Source of the DNA: Aeromonas tecta
Lineage (GTDB): Bacteria; Pseudomonadota; Gammaproteobacteria; Enterobacterales; Aeromonadaceae
Assembly (NCBI RefSeq): GCF_000820185.1
Contig: NZ_CDCA01000020.1
Span: forward strand, 714-64,713
Direction of reading: 5' to 3'
Length of the DNA: 64,000 nucleotides
The notes beneath the pieces were generated by a model. That model worked only from the letters and a program-made list of their open reading frames with translations, had not been told where the DNA came from and searched no databases. How positions within the stretch are numbered: position 1 is the stretch's first letter; each line of letters opens with the position of its first letter. The position numbers and the translations under genes were made by a program. Shown piece by piece: positions 10,203 through 20,020 of this stretch.

Positions 10203-10345
10203 CCTCCTGGCCTGATTTCAGGTATCTTGCTCAAATACCGAGAGCCGAACGCTGCCAAATACAATCTGCCACAGCGCAACAGGTTACTCCTGCTGCTGAC
10301 TCGATTTCAGATCTCTTGGCCGAATACCGAGTGCCAGCAGGGTGA
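10203..10345. repeat. Decayed tandem duplicate of the murJ 3' end
   Basis: The segment 10214-10246 matches 10303-10335, inside the murJ 3' end, at about 27 of 33 positions with an offset of 89 bp; weaker similarity continues on both sides. The copy outside the gene contains a stop where MurJ has an arginine codon, so it is a dead remnant. It is one of six tandem duplications of gene ends or gene borders in this window. Confidence 0.6.
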
Positions 10346-11852
10346 CGCCATACACGGCGCCACCGAGACAGAGCAGCATGGTCAGCTCCAGACTGGCCTT
10401 GCCCATGCTCCAGGCTCCCCACTGGGCGAGATCCGGTGACAGGTAGCCAAGCAGCCCCCCCATCAGCAGGGTCGCGACCAGCAGCTTGAGGCAGAACATC
10501 CCGGTATGACGAGATGGCCGGTAAACATTCTGCTGATAGAGCCCCTTGAACAGCAGGGCCGCGTTTAGGGTACCGGAGCAGGCGGTCGACAACGCCAGCC
10601 CCACGTAGCCCAGCGGGAAGATGAAGATGAGGTTGCACACCATGTTGGCAATCATGGACATCACCCCGATCCGCACCGGGGTCTTGGTATCCTGCCGGGC
10701 GTAGTAGCCGGGTGCCAGCACCTTGATCAGCATCAGGGAGAGCAAGCCAGTGGTGGACGCCAGCAGGCTGGCGCTGGACATGCTCACCTCATGCAGACCG
10801 AACTCGCCACGCATGAACAATACCCGCAGGATAGGCTCACGCAGCACGGCAATGCCCACCATGGCGGGCATGCCCAGCAACATCACCATGCGCACCCCCC
10901 AATCCATGGTGCGGGAAAAATCGACCGGCTCCGCATCCACATGCTTCTTGGCAAGGGCCGGCAGGATCACGGTGCTGATGGCGACCGCAAACAGGCCGAG
11001 CGGAAATTCCAAAAGCCTGTCCGAGTAATAGAGGTAGCTGATGGCGCCGGTCGCCAGGAAGGAGGCGAGCATGGTGTTGATCAACAAGTTGATCTGGCTG
11101 ACCGAGACGCCAAACAGCGCCGGGATCATCAGGGTACGGATCTTGACCACCCCAGGGTGATGCCAACCCCACTTGGGCCACACCAGCATGTTGATTTGGC
11201 GCAGGAAGGGATACTGGAACAGGAACTGCACTAGGCCGCCGAGGAAGACACCAATCGCCAGCGCAATCTCGGGCCGCTCCATCAGCGGGGCTATCCACCA
11301 GGCCGCCCCAATCATGGTGAGGTTGAGAAACACCGGCGTGAAGGAAGAGACGGCGAAGCGGCCGAAGGTGTTGAGAATGGCCCCCGCCATGGCGGTAAAG
11401 GTGATGAACCAGAGATAGGGGAAGGTGATTTTGAGCATCAGGCTGGCCAGCTCGAACTTCTCGGCCGCCGGGCCGCCGTGCAACCAGTCCCAGAACCAGC
11501 CCCAGCCAAACAGGGCGGTCAGTACGCCCGAGCCCAGCACCCCGAGCAGGGTCACTATGGTGACGATGCCGCCGAGGGTACCGGCTACGGCGGCCAGCAA
11601 CTCACGGACCTCCTGCTCGTCACCTTTTTTCTTGTACTCCGTCATCACCGGCACGAAGGCCTGGTTGAAGGCACCTTCGGCGAACAGGCGACGCAGGAAG
11701 TTGGGAATGCGGTTGGCGAAGAAGAAGACGTCTGCAGCCACCCCGGCGCCGAGCAGATTGGCGATGACCACATCGCGAACCAGGCCCATCACACGGGACG
11801 CCAGCGTCATTGCGGACACTATCATGCCGGATTTGATCAATTTCTTACTCAA
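10284..11852 (-). CDS. murJ: Lipid II flippase MurJ (MviN)
   Basis: 522 residues and about 14 hydrophobic segments. It starts MSKKLIKSGMIVSAMTLASRV, with the conserved RNFLRRLFAEGAF-type stretch near residue 50. MurJ flips the peptidoglycan precursor lipid II across the inner membrane. The start codon is TTG, preceded by AGAGG at suitable spacing; this start matches the N-terminus of Vibrio MurJ. It diverges from rpsT, the arrangement seen in Pseudomonas and Vibrio. It is followed on the same strand by ribF after 146 bp. Downstream of the stop is a decayed copy of its own 3' end. Confidence 0.96.
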   Translation of the reverse strand: MSKKLIKSGMIVSAMTLASRVMGLVRDVVIANLLGAGVAADVFFFANRIPNFLRRLFAEGAFNQAFVPVMTEYKKKGDEQEVRELLAAVAGTLGGIVTIVTLLGVLGSGVLTALFGWGWFWDWLHGGPAAEKFELASLMLKITFPYLWFITFTAMAGAILNTFGRFAVSSFTPVFLNLTMIGAAWWIAPLMERPEIALAIGVFLGGLVQFLFQYPFLRQINMLVWPKWGWHHPGVVKIRTLMIPALFGVSVSQINLLINTMLASFLATGAISYLYYSDRLLEFPLGLFAVAISTVILPALAKKHVDAEPVDFSRTMDWGVRMVMLLGMPAMVGIAVLREPILRVLFMRGEFGLHEVSMSSASLLASTTGLLSLMLIKVLAPGYYARQDTKTPVRIGVMSMIANMVCNLIFIFPLGYVGLALSTACSGTLNAALLFKGLYQQNVYRPSRHTGMFCLKLLVATLLMGGLLGYLSPDLAQWGAWSMGKASLELTMLLCLGGAVYGVTLLALGIRPRDLKSSQQQE

Positions 11853-11966
11853 GACGAAGCCTCTGGAACTGTCAGAATGGAAAGAATGCTGGTAGAATCG
11901 GCCGACAGTTTAACCGCCTCCCATCAGACACACCACCGGGGGGCGGTGTTTATTTGCACAAATCAT

Positions 11967-11995
11967 TTGACAATCTGTGGTTGAGAAGGCATATT
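11967..11995 (+). promoter_or_regulatory. Sigma-70 promoter of rpsT
   Basis: A perfect -35 box TTGACA at 11967-11972 is followed after 17 bp by CATATT (11990-11995) as the -10 element. It lies about 50 bp upstream of the rpsT start and points at it. Confidence 0.6.
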
Positions 11996-12043
11996 TCCGG
12001 GCCTTTTCAATACACTCGCTAAGACAGTTTTAGGAGTTTTACC

Positions 12044-12307
12044 TTGGCTAATATCAAATCTGCTAAGAAGCGCGCGATTCAGTCAGAGAAACGTCGTCAA
12101 CACAACGCCAGCCGTCGTTCAATGACCCGTACCTATCTGAAGAAAGTAATTGCTGCCATCGCTTCTGGCGACAAAGCTGCTGCCGTTGCTGCTTTCGCTA
12201 CCGCTCAGCCGATCATGGATCGCATGGCTACCAAAGGCCTGATCCACAAGAACAAAGCTGCTCGTCACAAGAGCCGCCTGTCTGCCCAGATCAAAGCTAT
12301 GGCTTAA
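12044..12307 (+). CDS. rpsT: Ribosomal protein S20, UUG start
   Basis: 87 residues, [21 protein letters not shown]…, very basic, the normal length for bS20 of the small ribosomal subunit. The initiation codon is TTG (12044-12046) behind TAGGAG. E. coli rpsT also uses UUG, where it takes part in translational autoregulation by S20, so the rare start is conserved and probably functional. It has its own promoter upstream and an intrinsic terminator at 12331-12357. It diverges from murJ. Confidence 0.98.
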   Translation: MANIKSAKKRAIQSEKRRQHNASRRSMTRTYLKKVIAAIASGDKAAAVAAFATAQPIMDRMATKGLIHKNKAARHKSRLSAQIKAMA

Positions 12308-12330
12308 TCAGCTTCGGCTGATCAAAGTTA

Positions 12331-12357
12331 AAAAAACCGGCCTCGTGCCGGTTTTTT
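12331..12357. terminator. Bidirectional intrinsic terminator, rpsT / hlyU-like gene
   Basis: A GC-rich stem, ACCGGC pairing with GCCGGT, is flanked by A6 on one side and T6 on the other. It therefore works for rpsT on the plus strand and for the ArsR-type gene ending at 12356 on the minus strand. Confidence 0.9.
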
Positions 12358-12658
12358 ATTTATCTGTACTGCAGTAAAGCTTGTGCAGCAAGCCTATCAT
12401 CTCGCGCACCTCATGGCTGCGCAGCGAGTAATGGACCGTCTGGGCTTCCTTTCGCGTCGCTACCAGCTCATCTCGTCGAAGCACCGCCAGGTGTTGTGAC
12501 AGGGCCGACTGGCTCAGACCGAGCCGCTCGTTGAGCTCCCCCACCGACAGCTCCCGCTCCAGCAACTGACACAGAATGAACAGACGCCGCTCATTGGCCA
12601 ACGCCTTGAGCAGGGTCACCGCACGCCCGGCATTCGCCGCCATCTCTTCCAGCTGCAT
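12356..12658 (-). CDS. hlyU: HlyU-like ArsR/SmtB family transcriptional regulator
   Basis: 100 residues with a winged helix-turn-helix of the ArsR/SmtB type (LANERRLFILCQLLERELSVGEL, then SQSALSQHLAVLRR). Recalled similarity to Vibrio HlyU is high along the whole length, including KEAQTVHYSLRS and the ending LLHKLYC. HlyU relieves H-NS silencing of haemolysin/toxin genes in Vibrio and is redox-sensitive rather than metal-binding. One cysteine near residue 30 and one near 96 match the HlyU pair. Target genes in this organism cannot be told from the window. It stands alone, between rpsT and nhaR. Confidence 0.8.
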   Translation of the reverse strand: MQLEEMAANAGRAVTLLKALANERRLFILCQLLERELSVGELNERLGLSQSALSQHLAVLRRDELVATRKEAQTVHYSLRSHEVREMIGLLHKLYCSTDK

Positions 12659-12707
12659 CTCAGACCCTCTCTCGCTAAAGCGGCATCATATCCCCAGTCC
12701 CTGCGAT

Positions 12708-13640
12708 TTAAAACGACAGGGTCGCCGGCTGGATAGAGGCAAAATTCTCCTGACCGGCGAACAGGAAGGAGAAGTCACTCTCGCAGACCCGTTTCACAGC
12801 AGGATGTTGGATCATTCGTTCGGCGAAGATGACGTAATACTCCTCCATCAGATCCTGGGTCTCTCCCAGCAGCATCACCTCCTCCCCCTCCAGGATCTCT
12901 TCCCGGTAGATGGTCGGCGCCATGAAGATGCCCTGATTGAAGAAGCCAAACGCCTTCATCAATGCGGCGTCATCGAACTCCCCCAGGATGCTGGGAGAGA
13001 TGCCCTGCTGCTCGAACCACTGCGTCAACTGGCGTCCCATGGCGGTACGACGGCCCGGAATGAGCAACTTGCGCTCCTCCAGACAGGCCGGAAAGGCCTT
13101 CTCCGGCAGCGGTGCCTTGCAGAAAAAGCTGACGCCACAGCCGCCGAGCCGCTTGGAGAGCAGGCCCGCATGCTGGCTGGAGTCTACCGGACAATCGGAG
13201 AGGATCATGTCGAGCTTGTGCTCGCTCAGCTGCTCAAGCAGCAATTCGTGGGTCGATTCGAAGCAGCGCAGGTGAATGGAGCCATCGTTGGGGATGACCG
13301 ACAACAGCACCCGGCTGGCGAGGCGTTTGGAGAGCGCATCGGCGATGCCGACGTCGAACAGGATCTGGCTATCCTTGCGATAGTTGACGATATCCAGCAT
13401 CTCGTAGGAGAGGCTGAACATCTTGTCGGCATAGCGAAACACCAGTTGGCCGAGTTCGGTCGCCTCGAGGGAACGTCCCTTGCGGATCAGCAACTTGCCA
13501 CCGAGGCGCTGCTCCAGCAGCTTGATCTGGCCGGTGACCGTTTGGGGGGTAAGAAAAAGGGCCTCCGCCGCCTGGGTGACGGAGCCCTTCTTCTGGGTCA
13601 TCCAAAAGTAATAAAGATGATTGTAATTAAGGTGTGACAT
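12708..13640 (-). CDS. nhaR: LysR-type activator of the Na+/H+ antiporter gene
   Basis: 310 residues from the ATG at 13640 ([13 protein letters not shown]), which matches the NhaR N-terminus; the frame is open further upstream but that part does not fit. The N-terminal HTH has [20 protein letters not shown]. The effector domain carries the conserved [29 protein letters not shown]. NhaR responds to Na+ and activates nhaA. It is the third gene of the nhaA-(secreted protein)-nhaR operon and overlaps the middle gene by 14 bases. Confidence 0.93.
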   Translation of the reverse strand: MSHLNYNHLYYFWMTQKKGSVTQAAEALFLTPQTVTGQIKLLEQRLGGKLLIRKGRSLEATELGQLVFRYADKMFSLSYEMLDIVNYRKDSQILFDVGIADALSKRLASRVLLSVIPNDGSIHLRCFESTHELLLEQLSEHKLDMILSDCPVDSSQHAGLLSKRLGGCGVSFFCKAPLPEKAFPACLEERKLLIPGRRTAMGRQLTQWFEQQGISPSILGEFDDAALMKAFGFFNQGIFMAPTIYREEILEGEEVMLLGETQDLMEEYYVIFAERMIQHPAVKRVCESDFSFLFAGQENFASIQPATLSF

Positions 13641-14031
13641 CCGACGAGGTCCCCGCGGCTGGCGGGCTCCGGTAGCAGCTGAGTTCAACCGCCAGAATGT
13701 CATACATGTCGCTGATCGAGTCAACCTTGTTTGCGGCGAACTGCTTTTGCAACACCCGTTTCAGGCTGGCCGGATCGGGCATCCGCTCCCCGCAATAGCG
13801 CTTGTTGGACTTCTTGACCCGCTCCCCGGCCCGGCTGCTCAGGGCCCGTTCGGTGAAGGTCTCGCCGAACTGGGCCTTGGTCTGTTTGTCCCCCAGCATG
13901 AGGGCACTGTCAACCACCCCGTTCAGATAGGCGGAGCAGCCGGCCGAGGCCGCATCCTGCTGGCACTCTGCCAGACTATTTGCCCACAGCGCCGGGCTCG
14001 CCAGCACTAGCAACCATCCCCGTTTTTTCAT
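13627..14031 (-). CDS. Small secreted protein with a Rap1a/Tai-like cysteine pattern
   Basis: 134 residues. [19 protein letters not shown] is a cleavable signal peptide, so the product is probably periplasmic. The mature part has four cysteines in the arrangement C..C[12 protein letters not shown] … YC … [13 protein letters not shown] … ILAVELSC. This resembles the Rap1a/Tai immunity protein fold, where two disulfides tie a small helical bundle. I do not recognise a named orthologue. It sits between nhaA and nhaR with four-base and 14-base overlaps, so it is translated with them. A role in Na+/pH homeostasis or a former immunity function are both possible; neither is shown. Confidence 0.6.
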   Translation of the reverse strand: MKKRGWLLVLASPALWANSLAECQQDAASAGCSAYLNGVVDSALMLGDKQTKAQFGETFTERALSSRAGERVKKSNKRYCGERMPDPASLKRVLQKQFAANKVDSISDMYDILAVELSCYRSPPAAGTSSDVTP

Positions 14032-15233
14032 AACCCCTCCGTGCTTTGATCCGCCTCCCGGTTGGGCAGCGACAACCGCAAGGCGAGATAGCCGACCACG
14101 GCCGCCAGCGAGGATCCCACCAGGATCCCGAGACGGGAGTAACTACCGTAGTCCAATCCGCCATGCTCGAACGCCAGCGATGCGATAAACATCGACATAG
14201 TGAAGCCAATGCCACACAAAATGCTGACGGCAAAGATTTGCTTGAAATTAACCCCGCCCGGTAGCTGGGCGATCCCCAGCTTCACCGCCAGCCAGCTGAT
14301 GGTGAACACCCCAAGCGGCTTGCCGATGAACAGCCCCAGCATGATGCCAAGGGGCACCGGGCTCAGCAGGGACGAGAGCCCTATGCCATCGAGAGAGACC
14401 CCGGCGTTGGCAAAGGCAAACAGCGGCAGGATCAAGTAGGCGCACCAGGGATGCAGCACATGTTCCAGATGCTTGAGCGGTGAGGCATAGCGCTTGCCGT
14501 TGAGCGGGATCATGAAGCCCACCACCACCCCGGCCAGGGTCGCATGAACGCCAGATTTCAGCACCGCCACCCAGAGCACCAGCCCGACCAGCATATAGAG
14601 GCCGATCCTGTCTTCGCCACGGCGGTTCATCCACAGCAGGGTCAGGGTCGCCAGGATACCGACCGCCAGCGCCGTCAGCGACAGCTGCTGGGTGTAGAAC
14701 AGGGCGATGATGATAATGACCCCGAGATCGTCCATGATGGCCAGCGCCAGCAGAAACACCTTGAGGCTGACCGGCACCCGCTTGCCCAGCAGCGCCATCA
14801 CCCCGAGGGCGAAGGCGATGTCGGTCGCGGCCGGAATGGCCCAGCCAGCGCGGGCGATTTCATCGTCGTAGTTGAAGAAGGCGTAGATCAGCGCCGGGGC
14901 CAGCATGCCGCCCACCGCGGCGATGGCCGGGAAGGTCGCCTGCACCCGGGTCGAGAGCGCCCCCTCCAGCATCTCGCGTTTGACCTCAAGCCCGACCAGC
15001 AGGAAGAAGATCGCCATCAGGCCATCGTTGATCCAGAGCAGCAGCGGCTTGTTGATGTCGAGGGCAGAGATGCGCACTTGTACCGGGGTATCCAGGAATG
15101 CCTGATACCCGCCAGCCAGTGTGGTGTTGGCCATGATCATTGCCAGAATGGCGGCCATGATCAGAATTATTCCGGAGGCGGCCTCCAGCTTCAGAAACTT
15201 TTTAATGACGTCGCTCATGGTCAAGTTACCCAT
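14028..15233 (-). CDS. nhaA: Na+/H+ antiporter NhaA
   Basis: 401 residues from 15233; an internal ATG at 15218 ([12 protein letters not shown]) is an alternative start, and neither has a strong SD. Twelve membrane segments. The paired aspartates of the ion site are in [11 protein letters not shown]. The conserved [19 protein letters not shown] and KPLGVF stretches are present. NhaA exchanges external protons for internal Na+ or Li+ and protects against salt at alkaline pH. It leads an operon with a small secreted protein and nhaR; in E. coli nhaA is followed directly by nhaR. Confidence 0.95.
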   Translation of the reverse strand: MGNLTMSDVIKKFLKLEAASGIILIMAAILAMIMANTTLAGGYQAFLDTPVQVRISALDINKPLLLWINDGLMAIFFLLVGLEVKREMLEGALSTRVQATFPAIAAVGGMLAPALIYAFFNYDDEIARAGWAIPAATDIAFALGVMALLGKRVPVSLKVFLLALAIMDDLGVIIIIALFYTQQLSLTALAVGILATLTLLWMNRRGEDRIGLYMLVGLVLWVAVLKSGVHATLAGVVVGFMIPLNGKRYASPLKHLEHVLHPWCAYLILPLFAFANAGVSLDGIGLSSLLSPVPLGIMLGLFIGKPLGVFTISWLAVKLGIAQLPGGVNFKQIFAVSILCGIGFTMSMFIASLAFEHGGLDYGSYSRLGILVGSSLAAVVGYLALRLSLPNREADQSTEGL

Positions 15234-15414
15234 AAAATTGCTTTGATTTGAGTCTATCGCTCACTACAACCAATGAAAAATCGTTTCTTACTGCCATTAA
15301 CAACGGAAAAACCGAAGGCAAAATCAACACGCTCTGCTATAAGCAGGCTGCTAGCGTCCCAAAACGGGCGATTTTCCCATTCATAAAAACGAATAAAATC
15401 GTCGCTTGATGCAT

Positions 15415-15438
15415 AAAAAAGGCGCCCGCAGGCGCCTT
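15415..15438 (-). terminator. Intrinsic terminator after thyA
   Basis: The stem AAGGCGCC/GGCGCCTT has a four-base loop. On the minus strand it runs into T6. It lies about 75 bp past the thyA stop and ends the rppH-ptsP-lgt-thyA transcript. Confidence 0.85.
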
Positions 15439-15512
15439 GTCATCCGATGATATCGGGTCATGCTTCAATGCCGACATGAGCGTCGTCGTGCCGCATCTCG
15501 CTCAATGTTGTC

Positions 15513-16307
15513 TCAGATCGCGACCGGCGCCTTGATAGCCGGGTGCGGATCGTAGCCCTGGATCTCGAAGTCCTCGAAGCGGTAGTCGAAGATGGACTCC
15601 GGCTTGCGCTTGATCACCAACTGCGGCAAGGGCCGTGGCTCGCGGCTGAGTTGCAGCGCCGTCTGCTCCATGTGGTTGGAATAGAGGTGCACATCGCCAC
15701 CGGTCCAGACGAAATCCCCCACCGCCAGATTGCACTGCTGGGCCATCATATGGGTCAGCAGGGCATAGCTCGCGATGTTGAACGGCAGGCCGAGGAAGAC
15801 GTCACAGCTGCGCTGGTAGAGCTGGCAGGAGAGCTTGCCGTCCGCCACGTAGAACTGGAAGAAGGCGTGGCAGGGTGCCAGCGCCATCTTGTCCAGCTCG
15901 CCCACGTTCCAGGCAGAGACGATGATGCGACGCGAGTCCGGATTGTGCTTGATATCGTCCACTGCCCGCTGGATCTGGTCGATGACGGTGCCATCGGCCG
16001 CCGGCCAGGAGCGCCACTGGGCGCCGTAGACCGGGCCCAGATCGCCGTGCTCATCGGCCCACTCATCCCAGATGCTGACGCCGTGCTCCTTCAGATAGGC
16101 GGTGTTGGTGTCGCCATTGAGGAACCAGAGCAGCTCGTGAATGATGGAGCGCAGGTGACACTTCTTGGTGGTGACCAGCGGAAAACCCTCGGCCAGATTG
16201 AAGCGCATCTGGTGACCGAACAGCGAGACAGTCCCGGTGCCGGTACGATCGGATTTGACCGTCCCCTCATCCAGGATCTTCTGCATAAGGTCGAGGTAGG
16301 CCTTCAT
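15513..16307 (-). CDS. thyA: Thymidylate synthase
   Basis: 264 residues, the same length as E. coli ThyA. The catalytic cysteine is Cys146 in [11 protein letters not shown]; the dUMP-binding arginines are in [11 protein letters not shown]. It methylates dUMP to dTMP with 5,10-methylenetetrahydrofolate, giving dihydrofolate. It overlaps the lgt stop by one base, the same lgt-thyA coupling as in E. coli. It ends the operon. Confidence 0.98.
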   Translation of the reverse strand: MKAYLDLMQKILDEGTVKSDRTGTGTVSLFGHQMRFNLAEGFPLVTTKKCHLRSIIHELLWFLNGDTNTAYLKEHGVSIWDEWADEHGDLGPVYGAQWRSWPAADGTVIDQIQRAVDDIKHNPDSRRIIVSAWNVGELDKMALAPCHAFFQFYVADGKLSCQLYQRSCDVFLGLPFNIASYALLTHMMAQQCNLAVGDFVWTGGDVHLYSNHMEQTALQLSREPRPLPQLVIKRKPESIFDYRFEDFEIQGYDPHPAIKAPVAI

Positions 16308-17131
16308 TACTTGGCCTCCTTCACGGCATTACCAAACAGCTGCGGCCGCTTGTAGGCAACCCAGATCATGATGGCGCCGATGATGATCATCGGGGTGGAG
16401 AGGATCTGGCCCATGCTGATCTCCTGGAAGTAGAGACCGAGCTGGCTGTCCGGCTGGCGCACGAACTCCACCAGGAAGCGGAACAGGCCGTAGAACAGCA
16501 GGAACATGCCGGAGATGGCGCCCCGTGGCGGGTTCTTGCGCCAGAACAGGTTGAGGATGATGAACAGCACTACCCCTTCCAGGGCGAACTGATAGAGCTG
16601 GGAGGGATGGCGCGGCTCCGGGCCCGCTTCCGGGAAGATGATGGCCCAGGGCACGTCGGTGACCCGGCCCCACAGCTCGCCGTTCATGAAGTTACCGATA
16701 CGGCCGACCCCCAGCCCGAACGGGATGAGCGGTGCCACGAAGTCAGCCACGGTGAAGAAGTGACGCTTGGTCTTGTGGGCAAACCAGCACATGGCTGTGA
16801 TGACCCCGATCAGGCCACCGTGGAACGACATGCCGCCGGTCCAGATCTTGAACAGATAGAGAGGGTCTGCCAGGAAGAGATCGAAGTTGTAGAACAGCAC
16901 GTAGCCAATCCGGCCACCCAGGATCACCCCGAGGAAGCCGTAAAACAGCAGATCCGATACCTCTTCACGGGTCCAGCCACTGTTTGGCGCATCGGCGCGA
17001 CGGCCCGCAAGCCACATGGCAAAAGCGAAACCAAACAGGTACATGAGACCATACCAGCGTACCGATAGTGGTCCCAAACTGAATGCTACGGGATCAATCT
17101 GCGAGAAAACCCAATATCCATCGTGCTGCAT
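16307..17131 (-). CDS. lgt: Prolipoprotein diacylglyceryl transferase
   Basis: 274 residues from the ATG at 17131 ([14 protein letters not shown]), chosen because AGAGG lies upstream and the N-terminus aligns with E. coli Lgt; a longer open frame exists. Seven membrane segments. The signature [14 protein letters not shown] is present, as is SFHGGLIG with the essential histidine. Lgt transfers diacylglycerol from phosphatidylglycerol to the lipobox cysteine in the inner membrane, before LspA acts. It follows ptsP by 77 bp and overlaps thyA by one base. Confidence 0.97.
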   Translation of the reverse strand: MQHDGYWVFSQIDPVAFSLGPLSVRWYGLMYLFGFAFAMWLAGRRADAPNSGWTREEVSDLLFYGFLGVILGGRIGYVLFYNFDLFLADPLYLFKIWTGGMSFHGGLIGVITAMCWFAHKTKRHFFTVADFVAPLIPFGLGVGRIGNFMNGELWGRVTDVPWAIIFPEAGPEPRHPSQLYQFALEGVVLFIILNLFWRKNPPRGAISGMFLLFYGLFRFLVEFVRQPDSQLGLYFQEISMGQILSTPMIIIGAIMIWVAYKRPQLFGNAVKEAK

Positions 17132-17208
17132 CGTGCGGCCTCTGTCATAAGAAAAGCCGCATTTTCCGATCATTCGTCAGCAGGGACAAGGCATGATTAT
17201 CAATCAGC

Positions 17209-19479
17209 CTATTTCGTCTTGTGGCCGGCCCGCAGCAAACCACCCAGGCCATGCTCTTCCAGATAACGGGCAAACAGGCCGCGCAGCACATGGGGATTGT
17301 CGTGTTTGAGGCCATCAGCCATCAATGCGGTCAGCTCGCCGAGGTTGGATTGGCGCAGCACGTACTTGATGCGGGAGATGTTGTGGGTATTCATGCTGAA
17401 ACGGCGATAACCCATGGCCAGCAGCAGCAGTACCCCCACCGGATCCCCGGCCAGCTCGCCACAGACCGAGACCGGCTTCTGGTAGTGATGAGAGGCATCG
17501 ACCAGCAGTTGCAGGGCGCGGATCACCGCCGGATGGAAGGCGTCATAGATGCTGGCGACCCGGGCGTTGTTGCGATCCACCGCCAGCAGATACTGGGTCA
17601 GATCGTTGCTGCCCACCGACCAGAAGTCGATGAGTGGCGCCATCTCCGGCAGGATATAGAGGGCGGAAGGGACTTCGATCATCACCCCGAGGCTGGGGTA
17701 GCGGATCAGCGCATCGCGACTGGCCGCCTCCTCCGACACTTCTCGCCAGGCCTGATCCAGCAGCCGGCGCGAAGCTTTAATCTCACCAACGCTGCTGATC
17801 ATCGGCAGCATGATCGCCAGGTTGTCCAGGCCTTCGCTGGCACGCAGCATGGCCTTGAGTTGCACCAAAAACAGCTCGGGGTGATCCAGCGTAAGCCGGA
17901 TCCCCCGCCAACCAAGGAAAGGATTTTCCTCTACGATGGGGAAGTAAGGCAGTTGTTTATCTCCCCCCACGTCCAGGGTACGCATGCACACCGGCCTGTC
18001 CCGGTAGGTTTCCAGGATGCCGCGATAGCGGGCGGTCTGCTCCCATTCCGACGGGAAGCTCTCTTGCAGCATGAAGGGGATCTCGGTGCGATAGAGCCCC
18101 ACCCCATCCGCCAGATGATTGAGAGAAATCTCGGTATCGGCGCTGAGGCCCGCGTTGAGCAACAAGGAAACCTTGGTACCGTCGGCCGTCTCGGACGGCT
18201 GATGATCCACGGTGCGCACCAGGGTATCGAGCGCCCGCTCCTCATTGAGCAGTTGCCGGTACTCGGTCAGGATCACCTGATTGGGTTCGATGAAGAGATC
18301 GCCGCTGTAGCCATCGACCACCAGGGTGCGACCGCCTATGTCGCCAAGGGGCAGATCCACCCCCATGATGGCCGCGACCCCCATGGCACGAGCCAGGATG
18401 GCGGCGTGGGAGTTGGTACCTCCCTTGAGCGACACCACGCCGCTCAAGAACTCGCGCGGGATCTCGGCAAGGATGGTGGCAGTCACCTCGTCGGCCACCA
18501 GGACCACCGGCTCGCCGATGGTGAGCTGCTCAGGCTCATCCTGCACCAGCCGACTGATGAGGCGCTGGGCAATGTCTTTTACATCGGTGGAACGCTCGCG
18601 CAGGTAGGGATCCTTCATCCCCTTGAACTGCTCTATCAGCCGATCGCTGATCAGCTTGACCGCAGAAATTGCGGTCCAGTGTTCCTTGCTGACCTTGTTG
18701 CGGATCGGCTTGATGTAACCGGGATCATCGAGCAGATGCAGGTAGATGTCGAAGATGGCGACCGAATCCTGGCTGTAGCTCTCGCGAAAGCGCAGCGCCA
18801 GGCTCTCCAGATCGTGGCGCACCTCCTCCACCGCAAGTTCGAGGCGCGCCAACTGCTTGGCATGCTCTTCGTCTTTACGGGGGGTGATGGTATTGAGTGC
18901 CTTGCGCGGGCGCCACACCCAGGCCTTGGCGATGGCGATACCGCTGGCACCGGCGATGCCGCGCAGCGGCTTGCTCCAGTCGGTCTTTTGCAACCAGCCC
19001 TTGGCTTGGGCCTGGGCGATGCGCCCCGCCAGCTGGGCCGCCAGCGTGACCATGAAGGACTCTTCCCCCTCATCGAACAGCCGGCTCTCTCGCTGCTGTA
19101 CGACCAGCACGCCCACCACCTGACGCTGGTGCATGATGGGGGCGCCCAGAAAGGAGCGAAACGCCTCTTCGGCGACATCTGGTAAGAACTTGAAACTGGG
19201 GTGGGAGGGGGCATCGGCCAGGTTGATCAGCTCTTCCCGCTGACCGACCAGACCGACTATGCCCTGCTCGAACGGCAGTGTGGCCTTGCCCACCGCCGAT
19301 TCGGCCAGACCATCGGTCGCCGCCAAGCGATAGCGGCGCATCTCGGGCTCGGCGACATAAACGGAGCAGCAGTTCACCGTCATGGCGAGCCGGGTCTGGC
19401 TCACCAATGCCTGCAAGGCCTGCTCGAGGGTATTGGCCTCGGCCATGCTTTCGACGATTCGTCTGAGTTCCGTCAGCAA
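17209..19479 (-). CDS. ptsP: Phosphoenolpyruvate phosphotransferase of the nitrogen PTS, EI-Ntr
   Basis: 756 residues. An N-terminal GAF domain (residues about 1-160) senses small molecules; glutamine and 2-oxoglutarate are the known ligands in enterics. The phosphohistidine domain follows, with GGTNSHAAILARAMG, then the PEP-binding TIM barrel with RTLDVGGDKQLPY and SVGSNDLTQYLLAVDRNN. It starts the PtsP-NPr-EIIA-Ntr phosphorelay. The start is TTG at 19479 behind AAGGAG, and gives MLTELRRIVE, aligning with E. coli PtsP. It lies 13 bp after rppH, as in E. coli. Confidence 0.96.
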   Translation of the reverse strand: MLTELRRIVESMAEANTLEQALQALVSQTRLAMTVNCCSVYVAEPEMRRYRLAATDGLAESAVGKATLPFEQGIVGLVGQREELINLADAPSHPSFKFLPDVAEEAFRSFLGAPIMHQRQVVGVLVVQQRESRLFDEGEESFMVTLAAQLAGRIAQAQAKGWLQKTDWSKPLRGIAGASGIAIAKAWVWRPRKALNTITPRKDEEHAKQLARLELAVEEVRHDLESLALRFRESYSQDSVAIFDIYLHLLDDPGYIKPIRNKVSKEHWTAISAVKLISDRLIEQFKGMKDPYLRERSTDVKDIAQRLISRLVQDEPEQLTIGEPVVLVADEVTATILAEIPREFLSGVVSLKGGTNSHAAILARAMGVAAIMGVDLPLGDIGGRTLVVDGYSGDLFIEPNQVILTEYRQLLNEERALDTLVRTVDHQPSETADGTKVSLLLNAGLSADTEISLNHLADGVGLYRTEIPFMLQESFPSEWEQTARYRGILETYRDRPVCMRTLDVGGDKQLPYFPIVEENPFLGWRGIRLTLDHPELFLVQLKAMLRASEGLDNLAIMLPMISSVGEIKASRRLLDQAWREVSEEAASRDALIRYPSLGVMIEVPSALYILPEMAPLIDFWSVGSNDLTQYLLAVDRNNARVASIYDAFHPAVIRALQLLVDASHHYQKPVSVCGELAGDPVGVLLLLAMGYRRFSMNTHNISRIKYVLRQSNLGELTALMADGLKHDNPHVLRGLFARYLEEHGLGGLLRAGHKTK

Positions 19480-19492
19480 CTAGCTGTGCTCC

Positions 19493-20020
19493 TTAACGAG
19501 AGCGGTTGCGCCGCCCATCCTTTCGATTAACCTGCACCACCGGTACCGGCATGGCCAGCGGGGCAAACTCCTTCATCACCCGACGGTAGACTTCCCGTTT
19601 GAAGGAGACGACCTGACGAACCGGGTACCAGAAGCTGACCCAACGCCAATCATCAAACTCCGGGTGACCATGACAACCGAACTGGATCCTGGACTCTTTG
19701 CCCGGATCGAGCTGTAACAAAAACCATTTTTGCTTTTGGCCAATACAGACCGGTGAACTGTCCCAGCGAACGAGTCGTTTGGGTAAGCGGTACTTCAGCC
19801 AGTTGCGGCTGGTCGCCAAGATGGTCACATCCTCGGGCTTGAGGCCTATCTCCTCGTACAGCTCACGATACATGGCCTGTTCCGGCGACTCACCATCATC
19901 AACCCCCCCCTGCGGAAACTGCCAGGAGTGCTGCCCATAGCGCTTAGCCCACAATACTTGTCCGTCACGGTTACAGATCACGATGCCGACATTGGGACGA
20001 AATCCGTCACCATCAATCAC
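19493..20020 (-). CDS. rppH: RNA pyrophosphohydrolase
   Basis: 175 residues. The Nudix box spans residues 38-60 ([23 protein letters not shown] region with REL.EE). RppH removes pyrophosphate from 5'-triphosphate or diphosphate mRNA ends and so starts RNase E-dependent decay. The start is GTG at 20020, giving [12 protein letters not shown], which matches the family N-terminus. The C-terminus is basic, as in E. coli. It leads rppH-ptsP-lgt-thyA; its promoter is in the 734-bp region shared with mutH. Confidence 0.96.
   Translation of the reverse strand: MIDGDGFRPNVGIVICNRDGQVLWAKRYGQHSWQFPQGGVDDGESPEQAMYRELYEEIGLKPEDVTILATSRNWLKYRLPKRLVRWDSSPVCIGQKQKWFLLQLDPGKESRIQFGCHGHPEFDDWRWVSFWYPVRQVVSFKREVYRRVMKEFAPLAMPVPVVQVNRKDGRRNRSR

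Noticed and set aside
17221-19185. 654-codon open frame on the plus strand opposite ptsP
   Set aside because: Antisense to a clear ptsP gene, no SD and no domain pattern.
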